Assembly: GCF_001870735.1 (NCBI RefSeq)
Contig: NZ_MORL01000016.1
Location: 1-64,000 of the forward strand
Source of the DNA: Arsenicibacter rosenii
GTDB lineage: Bacteria; Bacteroidota; Bacteroidia; Cytophagales; Spirosomataceae
Length of the DNA stretch: 64,000 bases
Direction of reading: 5' to 3'
Shown: positions 54,727 through 62,671 of the stretch, one piece after another
How the letters are laid out: each line of letters starts with the position of its first letter
How positions within the stretch are numbered: the stretch's first letter is position 1
Program-made: the position numbers and the translations under genes
The notes under the pieces: generated by a model
The model's database searches: none
Told to the model about the DNA's origin: nothing
Seen by the model: only the letters and a program-made list of their open reading frames with translations

Positions 54727-57700
54727 TCAGAAGTTTGCGTCGATACCAAAGCTATAGAGCTTCACTTGCGGGTACGCGTTGCCCACGCCCACCGGCGTTT
54801 CCACATCATACCCGTTCCAGAATTTATCGATGGTGAACAGGTTCTGACCATTGGCGAAAATCCGCAGGTTTTTGATACCTGCCCGCTGTACCACCTTCGA
54901 CGGAATCGTATAGCTCAGCTGCACGTTTTTCAGGCGCAGATATGCCGCGTTTTTCATCCAGAAACTCGACACCTTTTCGTTGTTGGCTTCGCTGAAGGCC
55001 AGACGCGGGAACATGGCGTTCGGATTCTCCGGTGTCCAATGGTTTTTGTGCTGTTCCTGCACGGTACCGCCCAGGTAGAACGGCATAATACCCTGCTGGT
55101 ACAGGAAGCCATTGGCTTTGCCCACACCCTGCACCAAGACATTCAGGCTGAAGCCTTTCCACGACGCATTCAGGGTGGTTCCGTACGTAAACCGCGGCAG
55201 CTGACTGCCCAGCACCACTTCGTCGCTGGCGTTAATGATTCCGTCGTTGTTCTGGTCCTTATACTTAATATCGCCCGGTTTGATTACCCCGAACTGCTGG
55301 GCGTGGCTCGCCACCTCATCGGCGGTCTGGAACAACCCTTCGGCCACCAGCCCGTAAATCGAAGCGGACGGATAGCCTTCACGATTTACGGTCAGACCGG
55401 TTTGATTCACCCCGCGCATGTCAATGACTTTGTTTGTCAGATCCGAGATATTGAAACCCACGTCGAACTTAAAGTCCTTAACAGCAGCGCGGTAGTTCAG
55501 ACCAAGCTCCCAGCCACGGTTGTCGACAATACCCGCATTCTGCGTTGGTGCGCCCAGGCCGATGATGCCGGGAATATCCAGCGTCAGCAGAATGTCGTAT
55601 GTGCGCTTGTAGAAATAGTCAGCCGTCAGCGTAAAATGCGAAAACAGCGTAGCGTCGAGCCCTACATCGGTCATTTCACTGGTTTCCCACGAAGTTTCCG
55701 CATTCGCCATTGTATTCAAGGCAGCCACATTAACAATCTGCTTACCGAATGTATAGGCGCCGAAATTCAGGTACGACGTAAAGCCGTATGTACCGGTCGT
55801 ATTCTGGTTGCCCAACCGCCCCCACGAACCGCGCAGTTTCAGTTCATTGACCACATGCGACAACGGCTGCATAAAGTTCTCCTGCGAAATCCGCCAGCCG
55901 GCCGATATCGATGGGAAGAAACCGTATTGCCGACCGGCCGCAAACCGTGAAGAACCATCATAGCGTGCATTGGCTTCGAGCAGGTATTTCTGTTTGTAGT
56001 CGTAGTTAATCCGGCCAAAGAGCGACTGCAACGCCCACTCAGATGCACTACCCGACGACCGCTGAATATCTGAGGCACCAGCATTCAGCACCTGATAATC
56101 AGGCAGGATAAATCCTTCGCGATAGGCCGAACTGTTGTCGTTCCGGAAGTCTTCGCGCTGGAAGCCCAGCAGCATTTTTACCCCGTGATCACCGAATACC
56201 TTGTCGGCCGTTACGGTACCGCGCAGGGTGTTGTAGAACGACCGGCTATTGGCTTCGGTCAGCGTACTTTTGGCTGGTGCCAGGAAGCTGAGCGTCCCGT
56301 TTGGCTTGTAGGTCTGTACGGCTTTATTGAAGTTTTTGTCGAACGAGATGGCATACTTTGGCGCAAAGGCCACTTCGGCCGTCAGCCAGTTGGTCGGGCG
56401 ATAGGTCAGTGCGCTGTTCAGCAGCACATACGGGCTGTTGTTTTTGCGGGTACCGCCGTCGCGTGAAAAGGCAATCGGATTATCACCGTTCCAGCCATCC
56501 CCCCATGTTCCGTTTGCGTTAATGCCGATCTGGTTGGCCGGAATCCGGTTCATCCAGTGAAAGACCTCATCTGTACCCCGCCCCGGTTCTATCGTAGTAG
56601 GTGCGACAAGCTGCAAATCGACCCGGGCGCTGAATTTCTTCGAGAGCTGAATATCGGCGTTGTTCCGGATTGTATACCGCCGGAAGCTTGAACTTTCGAT
56701 GATGCCTTTCTGGTCGAAAAAGCCGATTGATGTCAGGAACCGGATACGGTCGCTGCCACCGTTGATGCTCAGGAAGTGGCTTTGCTGTAAACCGGAGCCG
56801 GTCAGCACGGCCTTCTGCCAGTCGGTGTCCGGATACAGATCACGGTTAGTGGCTCCTTCTGTACGGTATTTCTGGATCAGATCATCCGAATACAGCGGAG
56901 AGCGGCCAACGTTCACATAGGCTTCGTTGGTCAGCAGCATGTGATCAACCGCGTTGGCCATTTTCGGCAGGTTAGTCGGTGCCTGCCAGCCTACATAATT
57001 GTTGTAGTTCACGGAAATCCGGTTGCTTTTGGCCCGTTTCGTCGTCACCAGAATTACCCCACCAGCTGCCCGTGACCCGTAAATGGACGAGGACGCGGCA
57101 TCTTTCAGCACCGAAATCGTTTCGATCAGATTCGGATCAATGTTATCAATTGACCCTTCGATCCCGTCGATCAGTGTCAGTGGTGCTGCCTGTCCAATAC
57201 CTCCCAGACTGTTCCGGATCCGGATAGTTGCTCCGTCGCCGCCCGGCCGGCCCGAGCTCGTTTTTACGATGACACCCGGCATCAGGCCCTGCAGCGCCGA
57301 AGACGTTTGTCCGACCGGACGTTTGGCAATTTCGACCCCATCGACCGCCGCTACGGCACCGGTCAGGTTTACCTTTTTCTGCGTGCCGTAGCCAACGACA
57401 ACCACCTCTTCCAGCGATTTTACGTCGTTTTCAAGCGCGACATTAATCTGTGTCTGGTTTTTTACCTCTACTTCGCGCGTTTCGTAGCCGATGAACGAGT
57501 AAATCAGCGTAACGTTGCCGTTCGGTATGTTCAGCAGGTAGTTGCCGTCCTGATCGGTGGTGGTGCCACGGGTGGTGCCTTTCACTACCACACTCACACC
57601 CGGCAGCCCGTTTCCGGTTTTGTCGGTTACCTTACCGGTGATCCGCTCATCAGCCGCCGTAGCCGATGGCTGCACCGACTGGAGCTGATTCATCACGGGC

Positions 57701-58119
57701 ACCATATTCTGCCCGCCCACCGGCAGCGCCGTTGTGTAGGTCATGGCACTGAACGGAGTCATTACCTCATTCGTCTGCCGTTTGGGCGTAATGATATAGG
57801 CACTCTGATTCAGTTTTTTAAAGCGGAGCCCCTGCGCTTTCAGCAGCGCAGTCAGATTGGTTTCCAGTTGAGCATTCAGGTCAATAACGGCCGATGTCTG
57901 CCGGTCTGCCACGAATTTATCCTCAAACAGAATATCAATGCCATAGTGATTTTTCAGGTTCAGCAACTGCTGCTTCAGGGAGTGTTTTTCCCTGCGGGAC
58001 GCTTCGGTCGAAGTCCGTTTCTTTCCCTGTGCAAAGGCCCAGGTCTGAGCTTGCACCCAACACGGAAAACCAGTCAACAAGGTACCAGTAAGCCAGGCTA
58101 TTGGTAACAACTTTTTCAT
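54727..58119 (-). CDS. susC: SusC/RagA TonB-linked outer membrane protein with STN domain
   Basis: A 1130-residue TonB-dependent transporter. After the signal peptide comes a secretin/TonB N-terminal (STN) domain (about 45-110, YGIDILFEDKFVADR), which usually contacts a FecR anti-sigma. Next is a CarboxypepD-like domain (GKVTDKTGNGLPGVSVVVKG), then the TonB box area EEVVVVGYGTQKK, the plug and a 22-strand barrel ending at KLYSFGIDANF. The presence of STN together with the fecR and sigma genes just upstream supports substrate-sensing regulation. SusD follows by 18 bp. Confidence 0.96.
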   Translation of the reverse strand: MKKLLPIAWLTGTLLTGFPCWVQAQTWAFAQGKKRTSTEASRREKHSLKQQLLNLKNHYGIDILFEDKFVADRQTSAVIDLNAQLETNLTALLKAQGLRFKKLNQSAYIITPKRQTNEVMTPFSAMTYTTALPVGGQNMVPVMNQLQSVQPSATAADERITGKVTDKTGNGLPGVSVVVKGTTRGTTTDQDGNYLLNIPNGNVTLIYSFIGYETREVEVKNQTQINVALENDVKSLEEVVVVGYGTQKKVNLTGAVAAVDGVEIAKRPVGQTSSALQGLMPGVIVKTSSGRPGGDGATIRIRNSLGGIGQAAPLTLIDGIEGSIDNIDPNLIETISVLKDAASSSIYGSRAAGGVILVTTKRAKSNRISVNYNNYVGWQAPTNLPKMANAVDHMLLTNEAYVNVGRSPLYSDDLIQKYRTEGATNRDLYPDTDWQKAVLTGSGLQQSHFLSINGGSDRIRFLTSIGFFDQKGIIESSSFRRYTIRNNADIQLSKKFSARVDLQLVAPTTIEPGRGTDEVFHWMNRIPANQIGINANGTWGDGWNGDNPIAFSRDGGTRKNNSPYVLLNSALTYRPTNWLTAEVAFAPKYAISFDKNFNKAVQTYKPNGTLSFLAPAKSTLTEANSRSFYNTLRGTVTADKVFGDHGVKMLLGFQREDFRNDNSSAYREGFILPDYQVLNAGASDIQRSSGSASEWALQSLFGRINYDYKQKYLLEANARYDGSSRFAAGRQYGFFPSISAGWRISQENFMQPLSHVVNELKLRGSWGRLGNQNTTGTYGFTSYLNFGAYTFGKQIVNVAALNTMANAETSWETSEMTDVGLDATLFSHFTLTADYFYKRTYDILLTLDIPGIIGLGAPTQNAGIVDNRGWELGLNYRAAVKDFKFDVGFNISDLTNKVIDMRGVNQTGLTVNREGYPSASIYGLVAEGLFQTADEVASHAQQFGVIKPGDIKYKDQNNDGIINASDEVVLGSQLPRFTYGTTLNASWKGFSLNVLVQGVGKANGFLYQQGIMPFYLGGTVQEQHKNHWTPENPNAMFPRLAFSEANNEKVSSFWMKNAAYLRLKNVQLSYTIPSKVVQRAGIKNLRIFANGQNLFTIDKFWNGYDVETPVGVGNAYPQVKLYSFGIDANF

Positions 58120-58242
58120 TGTTAATCAGTTAAAGGTTGAACTACTAATTACGATTTACGAAGGACGACTTACGATATGCTGAAAATCTCTTTTTCAGCA
58201 CGTTTTCAAGGCATTCTTCTGAAATGGAAGTAGTATAAGAGG

Positions 58243-59253
58243 TTACAGTCTGGGTGGTATAGCAGAGAGTGTCAGGGTTTTGCCGGAACGGGTCACCTGT
58301 AACTCAAGCACTTCGGCAATGGCCCGGATCAGGTCATTTGAGGTGCGGGCCTTGTAGGTACCGCTCAGTGTACGGTCGGCCAGGGTTGTATCGGCCAGCC
58401 GAACGGTCAGGCCATACGTTTCCTTAACCATATTGACAATTTCGCGCAGGGGCGTATTGTCGAATACAAACTGGTGCGAACGCCAGGCCGCGAAGGTCTC
58501 GTGATGGGTATTACGGCCCTGCGTCAATTCTCCCTGCTGCGAGAGTGTTACCCAATCGCCGGGTTTCATCATCAGCTGCTGCCGCTGCGCATTGAGAGTC
58601 GGATAACTTAGCTGCACTTTACCACGGTTCAGCGCCACTTTTGTCGCATGCGGGCGGGCCATAACCGAAAACTCAGTGCCCAGCACTTCCACTTCGACCC
58701 CATCCGGCGTTTCGACCAGAAACCGCTGGTGCGTAACGGTGTGGCGGACATCAAACACGGCTTCTCCCTCCAGCCGGACACGGCGCGTCGACTCACCGAA
58801 GCCAAACCGCGGGATATACAGCATTGAATGTCCGTTCAGCGTAACGACCGAACTGTCAGGCAGTTTCAGCAAGCGGGTCTGCCCGAAATCCGTTGCGTAG
58901 ACCTTATACCAGACAAGATCCTGGCCAGTATAGGCCAACACACCCAGCACCAGGCTCGCCGCAGCGGCCCACAGCCACGTCCGGCGGCCAATCCGCACCA
59001 GTTGTTGTCGTTCTTCGTACTCGTACGGATCGATTACCGCAGTCTGCGGCTGGTCAATGCGCTGGCGAAATCGGCCGAGAGCCTGATCAATGTCAGGCGC
59101 ATACTGGGGCACGCGTCGTTCCCATTCTTCCAGCCATCGAAAATACAGCTCGCGGTTGGCGGGCTGCTGCTTCAGCCAGTCAGCAATCATTTTCCGTTGA
59201 AGCGGTGTGACCTGACCGGCAAAATAGGCCTGCATTAATTCTTTTGTCACCAT
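58243..59253 (-). CDS. FecR family anti-sigma factor
   Basis: An inner-membrane regulator of 336 residues starting at the ATG at 59253; an in-frame TTG at 59277 would add eight residues. The cytoplasmic N-terminus contains AYFAGQVTPLQRKMIADWLK, typical of the DUF4880/anti-sigma segment. A membrane helix follows (LWAAAASLVLGVLAYTG, about 95-112). The FecR periplasmic domain has TRLLKLPDSSVVTLNGHSML and FDVRHTVTHQRFLVETPDG. The end forms a STN-like DUF4974 domain with TYGLTVRLADTTLADRTLSG. It should hold the upstream sigma factor until SusC signals. Confidence 0.93.
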   Translation of the reverse strand: MVTKELMQAYFAGQVTPLQRKMIADWLKQQPANRELYFRWLEEWERRVPQYAPDIDQALGRFRQRIDQPQTAVIDPYEYEERQQLVRIGRRTWLWAAAASLVLGVLAYTGQDLVWYKVYATDFGQTRLLKLPDSSVVTLNGHSMLYIPRFGFGESTRRVRLEGEAVFDVRHTVTHQRFLVETPDGVEVEVLGTEFSVMARPHATKVALNRGKVQLSYPTLNAQRQQLMMKPGDWVTLSQQGELTQGRNTHHETFAAWRSHQFVFDNTPLREIVNMVKETYGLTVRLADTTLADRTLSGTYKARTSNDLIRAIAEVLELQVTRSGKTLTLSAIPPRL

Positions 59254-59262
59254 GTCAGCTTG

Positions 59263-59406
59263 ATGTATAATGGACAATGAATAATGTATAATGATTTGGC
59301 ATAAAGCGACTTACGACATCACATCATACTCATGGAGCCTCAAATCAGATTATCATTTTACATTGTTCATTACTCTTCCCCATTGTTCATTTTACATTGT
59401 TCATTA
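59263..59406. repeat. AT-rich direct and inverted repeats between sigma factor and fecR
   Basis: CATTTTACATTGTTCATTA occurs twice (59354-59372 and 59388-59406), the second copy overlapping the sigma-factor stop codon. A related inverse sequence, TGTATAATGGACAATGAATA, lies at 59263-59282. The pattern looks like a dispersed intergenic element; its role is unknown. Confidence 0.65.
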
Positions 59407-60078
59407 ATTTTCCCCGATCCAGTTGGCGAGCAGGGCAAGAAACAGGACATTTTTCTGTGTCAGAATTGTTCTGAGCGTGGCAATCGCCCGCAGCAAGTGA
59501 TTTTCAACCGTTTTAGGGGCGAGGTTAAGTTCGGCAGCAATTTCCTTGTATTTCTTGCCTTCAAAGCGACTCATCAGAAAGATACGCTGCTGCTGAGGGG
59601 TCAGCTGACGCATAGCCTCGTCGAGGGCTACCTGTAATTCATCCTGCTGCATGAGCCGGTCGGGCTGAGCTGCTTCGGCTTCGGGGCGATCCAGATCATC
59701 GGGCATCGGTTCCTGCCGGTTTAGTTCCCAGCGGATGTAGTTATACGCGCGGTTGCGGACCGCGTAGAACAAGTAAGCCCGGAAGGAAGTCGTCACGTTG
59801 AGGTAAATTTCCTTAACCCAGAACGCATAAAACACATCACTCACGAGGTCTTCGGCAACCTCCCGGTTTTGCACAAACCGAACCGCATGGCTGCACAACG
59901 GCCCGTAATATTGCCGGAATAATAATTCACACGCCTGTCTCGGATTATGGCTGAAGGCCTGCCGGATAAAAAACTCACCATCGTCGTCGGCCTGGGCCAA
60001 TTCGTCGGCAGGATGCATGGGCACAATACGGGTAGACCATTTTTCTGAGGGCTGATCAGGGTTGAGCTTCGATAACAT
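59404..60078 (-). CDS. ECF RNA polymerase sigma factor
   Basis: A 224-residue extracytoplasmic-function sigma factor. Region 2 shows the HAVRFVQNREVAEDLVSDVF segment (about 64-83) and FRAYLFYAVRNRAYNYIRWE, and region 4 shows MRQLTPQQQRIFLMSRFEGK and EIAAELNLAPKTVENHLLRA. The N-terminal 40 residues are extra and variable. Downstream lie fecR and the SusC gene with an STN domain, so this factor probably turns on this locus when its substrate is present. Its C-terminal tail (VLFLALLANWIGEN) is hydrophobic. Confidence 0.94.
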   Translation of the reverse strand: MLSKLNPDQPSEKWSTRIVPMHPADELAQADDDGEFFIRQAFSHNPRQACELLFRQYYGPLCSHAVRFVQNREVAEDLVSDVFYAFWVKEIYLNVTTSFRAYLFYAVRNRAYNYIRWELNRQEPMPDDLDRPEAEAAQPDRLMQQDELQVALDEAMRQLTPQQQRIFLMSRFEGKKYKEIAAELNLAPKTVENHLLRAIATLRTILTQKNVLFLALLANWIGEN

Positions 60079-60162
60079 ACGCTTCAGGGGTATGACATAC
60101 TAAAGACAAGGTCAGGGCGCAAATCCCCCAGAAATTTTTTATTATTTCTCCAAATAGTTAAG

Positions 60163-60194
60163 CATATGCCCCCCAGGCATTGGAAGGGCATATG
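60163..60194. repeat. Inverted repeat upstream of the sigma factor
   Basis: Arms CATATGCCC (60163-60171) and GGGCATATG (60186-60194) with a 14-nt loop lie 85 bp upstream of the ECF sigma start. It could be an operator or a hairpin. The rest of the 60079-60391 region holds only the direct repeat and the cassette operators described separately. Confidence 0.55.
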
Positions 60195-60284
60195 TTGTCA
60201 GAAAAATCATTTTGCAGCAGCCTGCATCAATACCGGTTTCATACCGGCAGCCCGATTGTGGCTCAACATCCGGCGGCTTCCACC

Positions 60285-60313
60285 GCTCCGCTGTTATGTC
60301 CCTGACGAGACAA
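60285..60313. repeat. 29-bp direct repeat, left copy
   Basis: The block GCTCCGCTGTTATGTCCCTG followed by ACGAGACAA is repeated at 61415-61443 with one mismatch (ACGGGACAA). Both copies are in the same orientation and flank the two-gene cassette 60392-61382. Confidence 0.85.
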
Positions 60314-60333
60314 GTCTGTGAAACGTGAATTCA

Positions 60334-60371
60334 TTTACAACATTGTAAAAAATTTACGTTTTTTGTAAATT
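60334..60371. promoter_or_regulatory. Two palindromes at the promoter of the GNAT/XRE cassette
   Basis: TTTACAACATTGTAAA (60334-60349) is a perfect 7-bp inverted repeat around CA. AATTTAC and GTAAATT (60351-60357, 60365-60371) form a second. A possible -33 (ATTG, 60342-60345) and -7 (TAAATTCG, 60366-60373) lie inside them, so they may be operators for autoregulation by the XRE-like protein. Confidence 0.55.
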
Positions 60372-60391
60372 CGTAATTAAATTATGTGGGG

Positions 60392-60871
60392 ATGTATTTG
60401 CTCAATAAGGGTTCAGATCCACCTGTACCTGTCGAGGCTATCATAGAGCCTGTGGCCATTAGTGACCTGAAAAAGCTGACAAAAAAAGATTTCTATTTTG
60501 TATGGAAAGACTTTCTGGAAACCGAACTGTGGAAATTAAGAACGACAGAAAGCAGAGAGATTCTCGGTGTCATGTCGCTCACGTATTACCCGCTTGAATA
60601 CCGTATTGAAATTAATCTTATTGCCAGCCGACGGGATAACACTGGATCAGACAAGCAATATGATCGGGTTGCCGGTTGTCTGATTGGCTGGGCATGCCGG
60701 CTGGCAGTGAAGGAATATGCCCATCTGGCAGGAATATCACTAAAACCCAAAACACGTTTAGTAAAACATTATCAGGAAAAGTATGGTATGCTGAGTGGTG
60801 GGCAACAATTGTACCTTGATGGACGCCCTCTTTATCAGCTTATAGAAACGTATATTGATCATGAACCTTGA
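60392..60871 (+). CDS. GNAT-like protein, putative toxin of a two-gene module
   Basis: Not confidently assigned. The start at 60392 (MYLLNKGSDPPVP) gives 159 residues; an in-frame GTG lies at 60386. A GNAT-like arrangement is seen: a beta strand YRIEINLIASRR, then YDRVAGCLIGWACRLAVKEY resembling the acetyl-CoA-binding turn and helix, then GISLKPKTRLVKHYQEKYGM as the family C-terminal motif, but without RxxGxG. Small GNAT proteins next to DNA-binding antitoxins are often tRNA-acetylating toxins. The next gene overlaps by 11 bp. A toxic role is inference. Confidence 0.6.
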   Translation: MYLLNKGSDPPVPVEAIIEPVAISDLKKLTKKDFYFVWKDFLETELWKLRTTESREILGVMSLTYYPLEYRIEINLIASRRDNTGSDKQYDRVAGCLIGWACRLAVKEYAHLAGISLKPKTRLVKHYQEKYGMLSGGQQLYLDGRPLYQLIETYIDHEP

Positions 60872-61382
60872 CGAACTTACTCCTGAAGAACTAGCAGATG
60901 GTTTTATGATACCGGCCCGAATGACTCCTGAACAGAAACGCCGGGCAGATCAGGAATTAGCCGCTATTCGTCAGAAGAGATTCACAGAACAATCTGAGCA
61001 GGATATACTCTATGGCCGGATGCTGCAATTGAAAATACATATCGAAGACTATATCAAGCAAGACACGTTTGATCCCAACAAAGACTTTTCATACTTCCTC
61101 AGGTCGTACATTGATATTCAACATAAAAAAAAGGTCGACATAGCATCTGAGCTTGATATTCACCAAACTAAGCTTAGCCAACTCCTGTCCGGACGCCGGG
61201 AACCTTCTGAAGATATTTTTATCCGGTTAGAGTTTCATTCTAATCAGTTTATTTCTGCCCGTGACTGGTTTCGTCTTTCTATGAAACAGCAGGAGCATGC
61301 GATTATGACAAATGCTTCACTCAGGAATAAAGAAAAAAAGCATGTTAAAGGGCATTTGAACCTGAATGCATCCATCCGATAG
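60861..61382 (+). CDS. XRE-like HTH protein, putative antitoxin
   Basis: A 173-residue protein starting at the ATG at 60861, inside the end of the upstream gene. The N-terminal 60 residues are helical and charged (LDELTPEELADGFMIPARMT). A helix-turn-helix of the XRE type is visible from about 75: VDIASELDIHQTKLSQLLSG followed by REPSEDIFIRLE. The end is basic (LRNKEKKHVKGHLN). Its position after a GNAT-like partner and the palindromes at the promoter suggest an autoregulating antitoxin. The toxin-first order is like higBA. Function is not proven. Confidence 0.65.
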   Translation: MNLDELTPEELADGFMIPARMTPEQKRRADQELAAIRQKRFTEQSEQDILYGRMLQLKIHIEDYIKQDTFDPNKDFSYFLRSYIDIQHKKKVDIASELDIHQTKLSQLLSGRREPSEDIFIRLEFHSNQFISARDWFRLSMKQQEHAIMTNASLRNKEKKHVKGHLNLNASIR

Positions 61383-61414
61383 CTCATAACCCGTGGCTAC
61401 CGACAGCTACCGAC

Positions 61415-61443
61415 GCTCCGCTGTTATGTCCCTGACGGGACAA
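61415..61443. repeat. 29-bp direct repeat, right copy
   Basis: Copy of the block at 60285-60313, one mismatch, same orientation. It lies 33 bp after the XRE-like stop codon. A short CTACCGAC block occurs nearby at 61398-61405 and 61407-61414. Confidence 0.85.
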
Positions 61444-61591
61444 TGGATGTACACACCATTTTTTTAAAAATTCTGACTTACCTTTTGGCACTTCGACAGA
61501 TTAAGGCAGTAAATCAACGTGACAGAATGCGTTTACCCATCATGCCGGGTACGTAAATGCCCGTTGCTTATTTTTACCAGACAGCCGCTGT

Positions 61592-61771
61592 ATGCCGAAT
61601 GTTTTCCCCCGTTTTCACGACGACCGGGATTTATACGAAGCCCTGCTACAACGCCATGACCGTGCGTTTGACTACCTCTATGCCGAACTGGCCCACCGGT
61701 TCCGGCATTGGGTGATCCAGCATAACGGAACCGGCATGGACGCCGAACTCGCCACCCGAAAAGGGCTATGA
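61592..61771 (+). pseudogene. Internally deleted ECF sigma factor remnant
   Basis: A 59-codon frame codes for MPNVFPRFHDDRDLYEALLQ, then RHDRAFDYLYAELAHRFRHW and VIQHNGTGMDAE followed by LATRKGL and a stop. The first 50 residues match the N-terminal region 2 of ECF sigma factors (a typical continuation would be DAEDxFQE). The sequence then jumps to a short basic end whose stop codon overlaps the next ATG (ATGA). This fits an in-frame loss of the middle and most of region 4. It could instead be a small real protein; the coupling to the next gene is kept. Confidence 0.55.
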
Positions 61772-62568
61772 AACTGACCGAAGCACAATATGAATTGATT
61801 GAAGCCTATCTGAACCGGGAACTCTCCCCCACCGATCAGGCTACTTTTGAGCAGGACATGGCACAGGATCCGGCCCTGGCCGAGGCCGTTGCCCTGCAGC
61901 AGCAGGTCAGGGACAGTTTCCGGGCCATTGGGCTGGAACGCAAGCTGCAACAGGCCCGTGAACGCTGGCAGGTATCGCAGGCCCGCGAAAGCACACCGGA
62001 AACAATCATCCGGCCGATGCCGCAGCCACTGCCCCGGACAAGCAACCGGATGTATTGGCTGGCAGCCGCTTCGGTGTTGCTGGCCGTAAGCCTGGGGATC
62101 TGGCTAGACCGGTCGCAGCAAACGGAACGTACCACCAGTCTGGCGTTCAACGAAGCCTACCAACCTGACCGGTCCGGCGATCTGAGCCAAAGCTTCAGCA
62201 CCGATATGCGGCCGCGTCAGCAGGCACAGTTCCGGGCGATCTACCACCAATACCAGACCGGGAATTACGACGCGGTGATCCGCGAGCTGAAAACGCTCCC
62301 TGCCGATCAGCAGACGATCCATTACCGGAATTATATGCTGGGCCTGAGCTATCTGGCCAAAAAAGAACCGTCCAAAGCGATTCCGTACCTGACGTCGGCC
62401 CTGAAAACGCCCACCAGAACATTACACCAGAAATCGGAATGGTTTCTGGCACTGGCCTACCTGAAAAACGGCGAAACGGTCAACGCACGGGAAGCCTTAC
62501 AGCGCATTGCCGGATCAGCGAGCCATCCGTATCGTAGGCTGGCGGAAAAGGTACTGGCGAAGTTTTAG
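61768..62568 (+). CDS. Membrane TPR protein, anti-sigma-like
   Basis: A 266-residue protein with a cytoplasmic N-terminus (LTEAQYELIEAYLNRELSPT), resembling anti-sigma N-terminal segments, then a single membrane helix (about 94-112, MYWLAAASVLLAVSLGIWL) and a TPR-like region to the C-terminus (IRELKTLPADQQ; KAIPYLTSALKTP; ALAYLKNGETVNAREAL). The start ATG overlaps the stop of the sigma remnant (ATGA), so the two were once a coupled sigma/anti-sigma pair. If the sigma is deleted, this protein may have lost its partner. Confidence 0.7.
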   Translation: MKLTEAQYELIEAYLNRELSPTDQATFEQDMAQDPALAEAVALQQQVRDSFRAIGLERKLQQARERWQVSQARESTPETIIRPMPQPLPRTSNRMYWLAAASVLLAVSLGIWLDRSQQTERTTSLAFNEAYQPDRSGDLSQSFSTDMRPRQQAQFRAIYHQYQTGNYDAVIRELKTLPADQQTIHYRNYMLGLSYLAKKEPSKAIPYLTSALKTPTRTLHQKSEWFLALAYLKNGETVNAREALQRIAGSASHPYRRLAEKVLAKF

Positions 62569-62570
62569 TT

Positions 62571-62655
62571 TTTTGTCATTCCGGAATCACGAGGGATCTT
62601 CAGGCTATCAATAGTATTGGCCAATGAGATTCCTCGTGACCCCGGAATGACAAAA
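62571..62655. repeat. MITE-like imperfect palindrome
   Basis: TTTTGTCATTCCGG (62571-62584) and CCGGAATGACAAAA (62642-62655) are perfect 14-bp terminal inverted repeats. Inside them TCACGAGG (62587-62594) pairs with CCTCGTGA (62632-62639). The 85-bp element sits between convergent genes and resembles the small dispersed GTCATTCC-type palindromes common in bacterial chromosomes. Confidence 0.8.
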
Positions 62656-62671
62656 CTGGTCAGCCAGCCAG

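Noticed and set aside
54637-55950. 437-codon plus-strand frame opposite the end of the SusC gene
   Set aside because: It is antisense to a canonical SusC with no domain, so it is a shadow frame.
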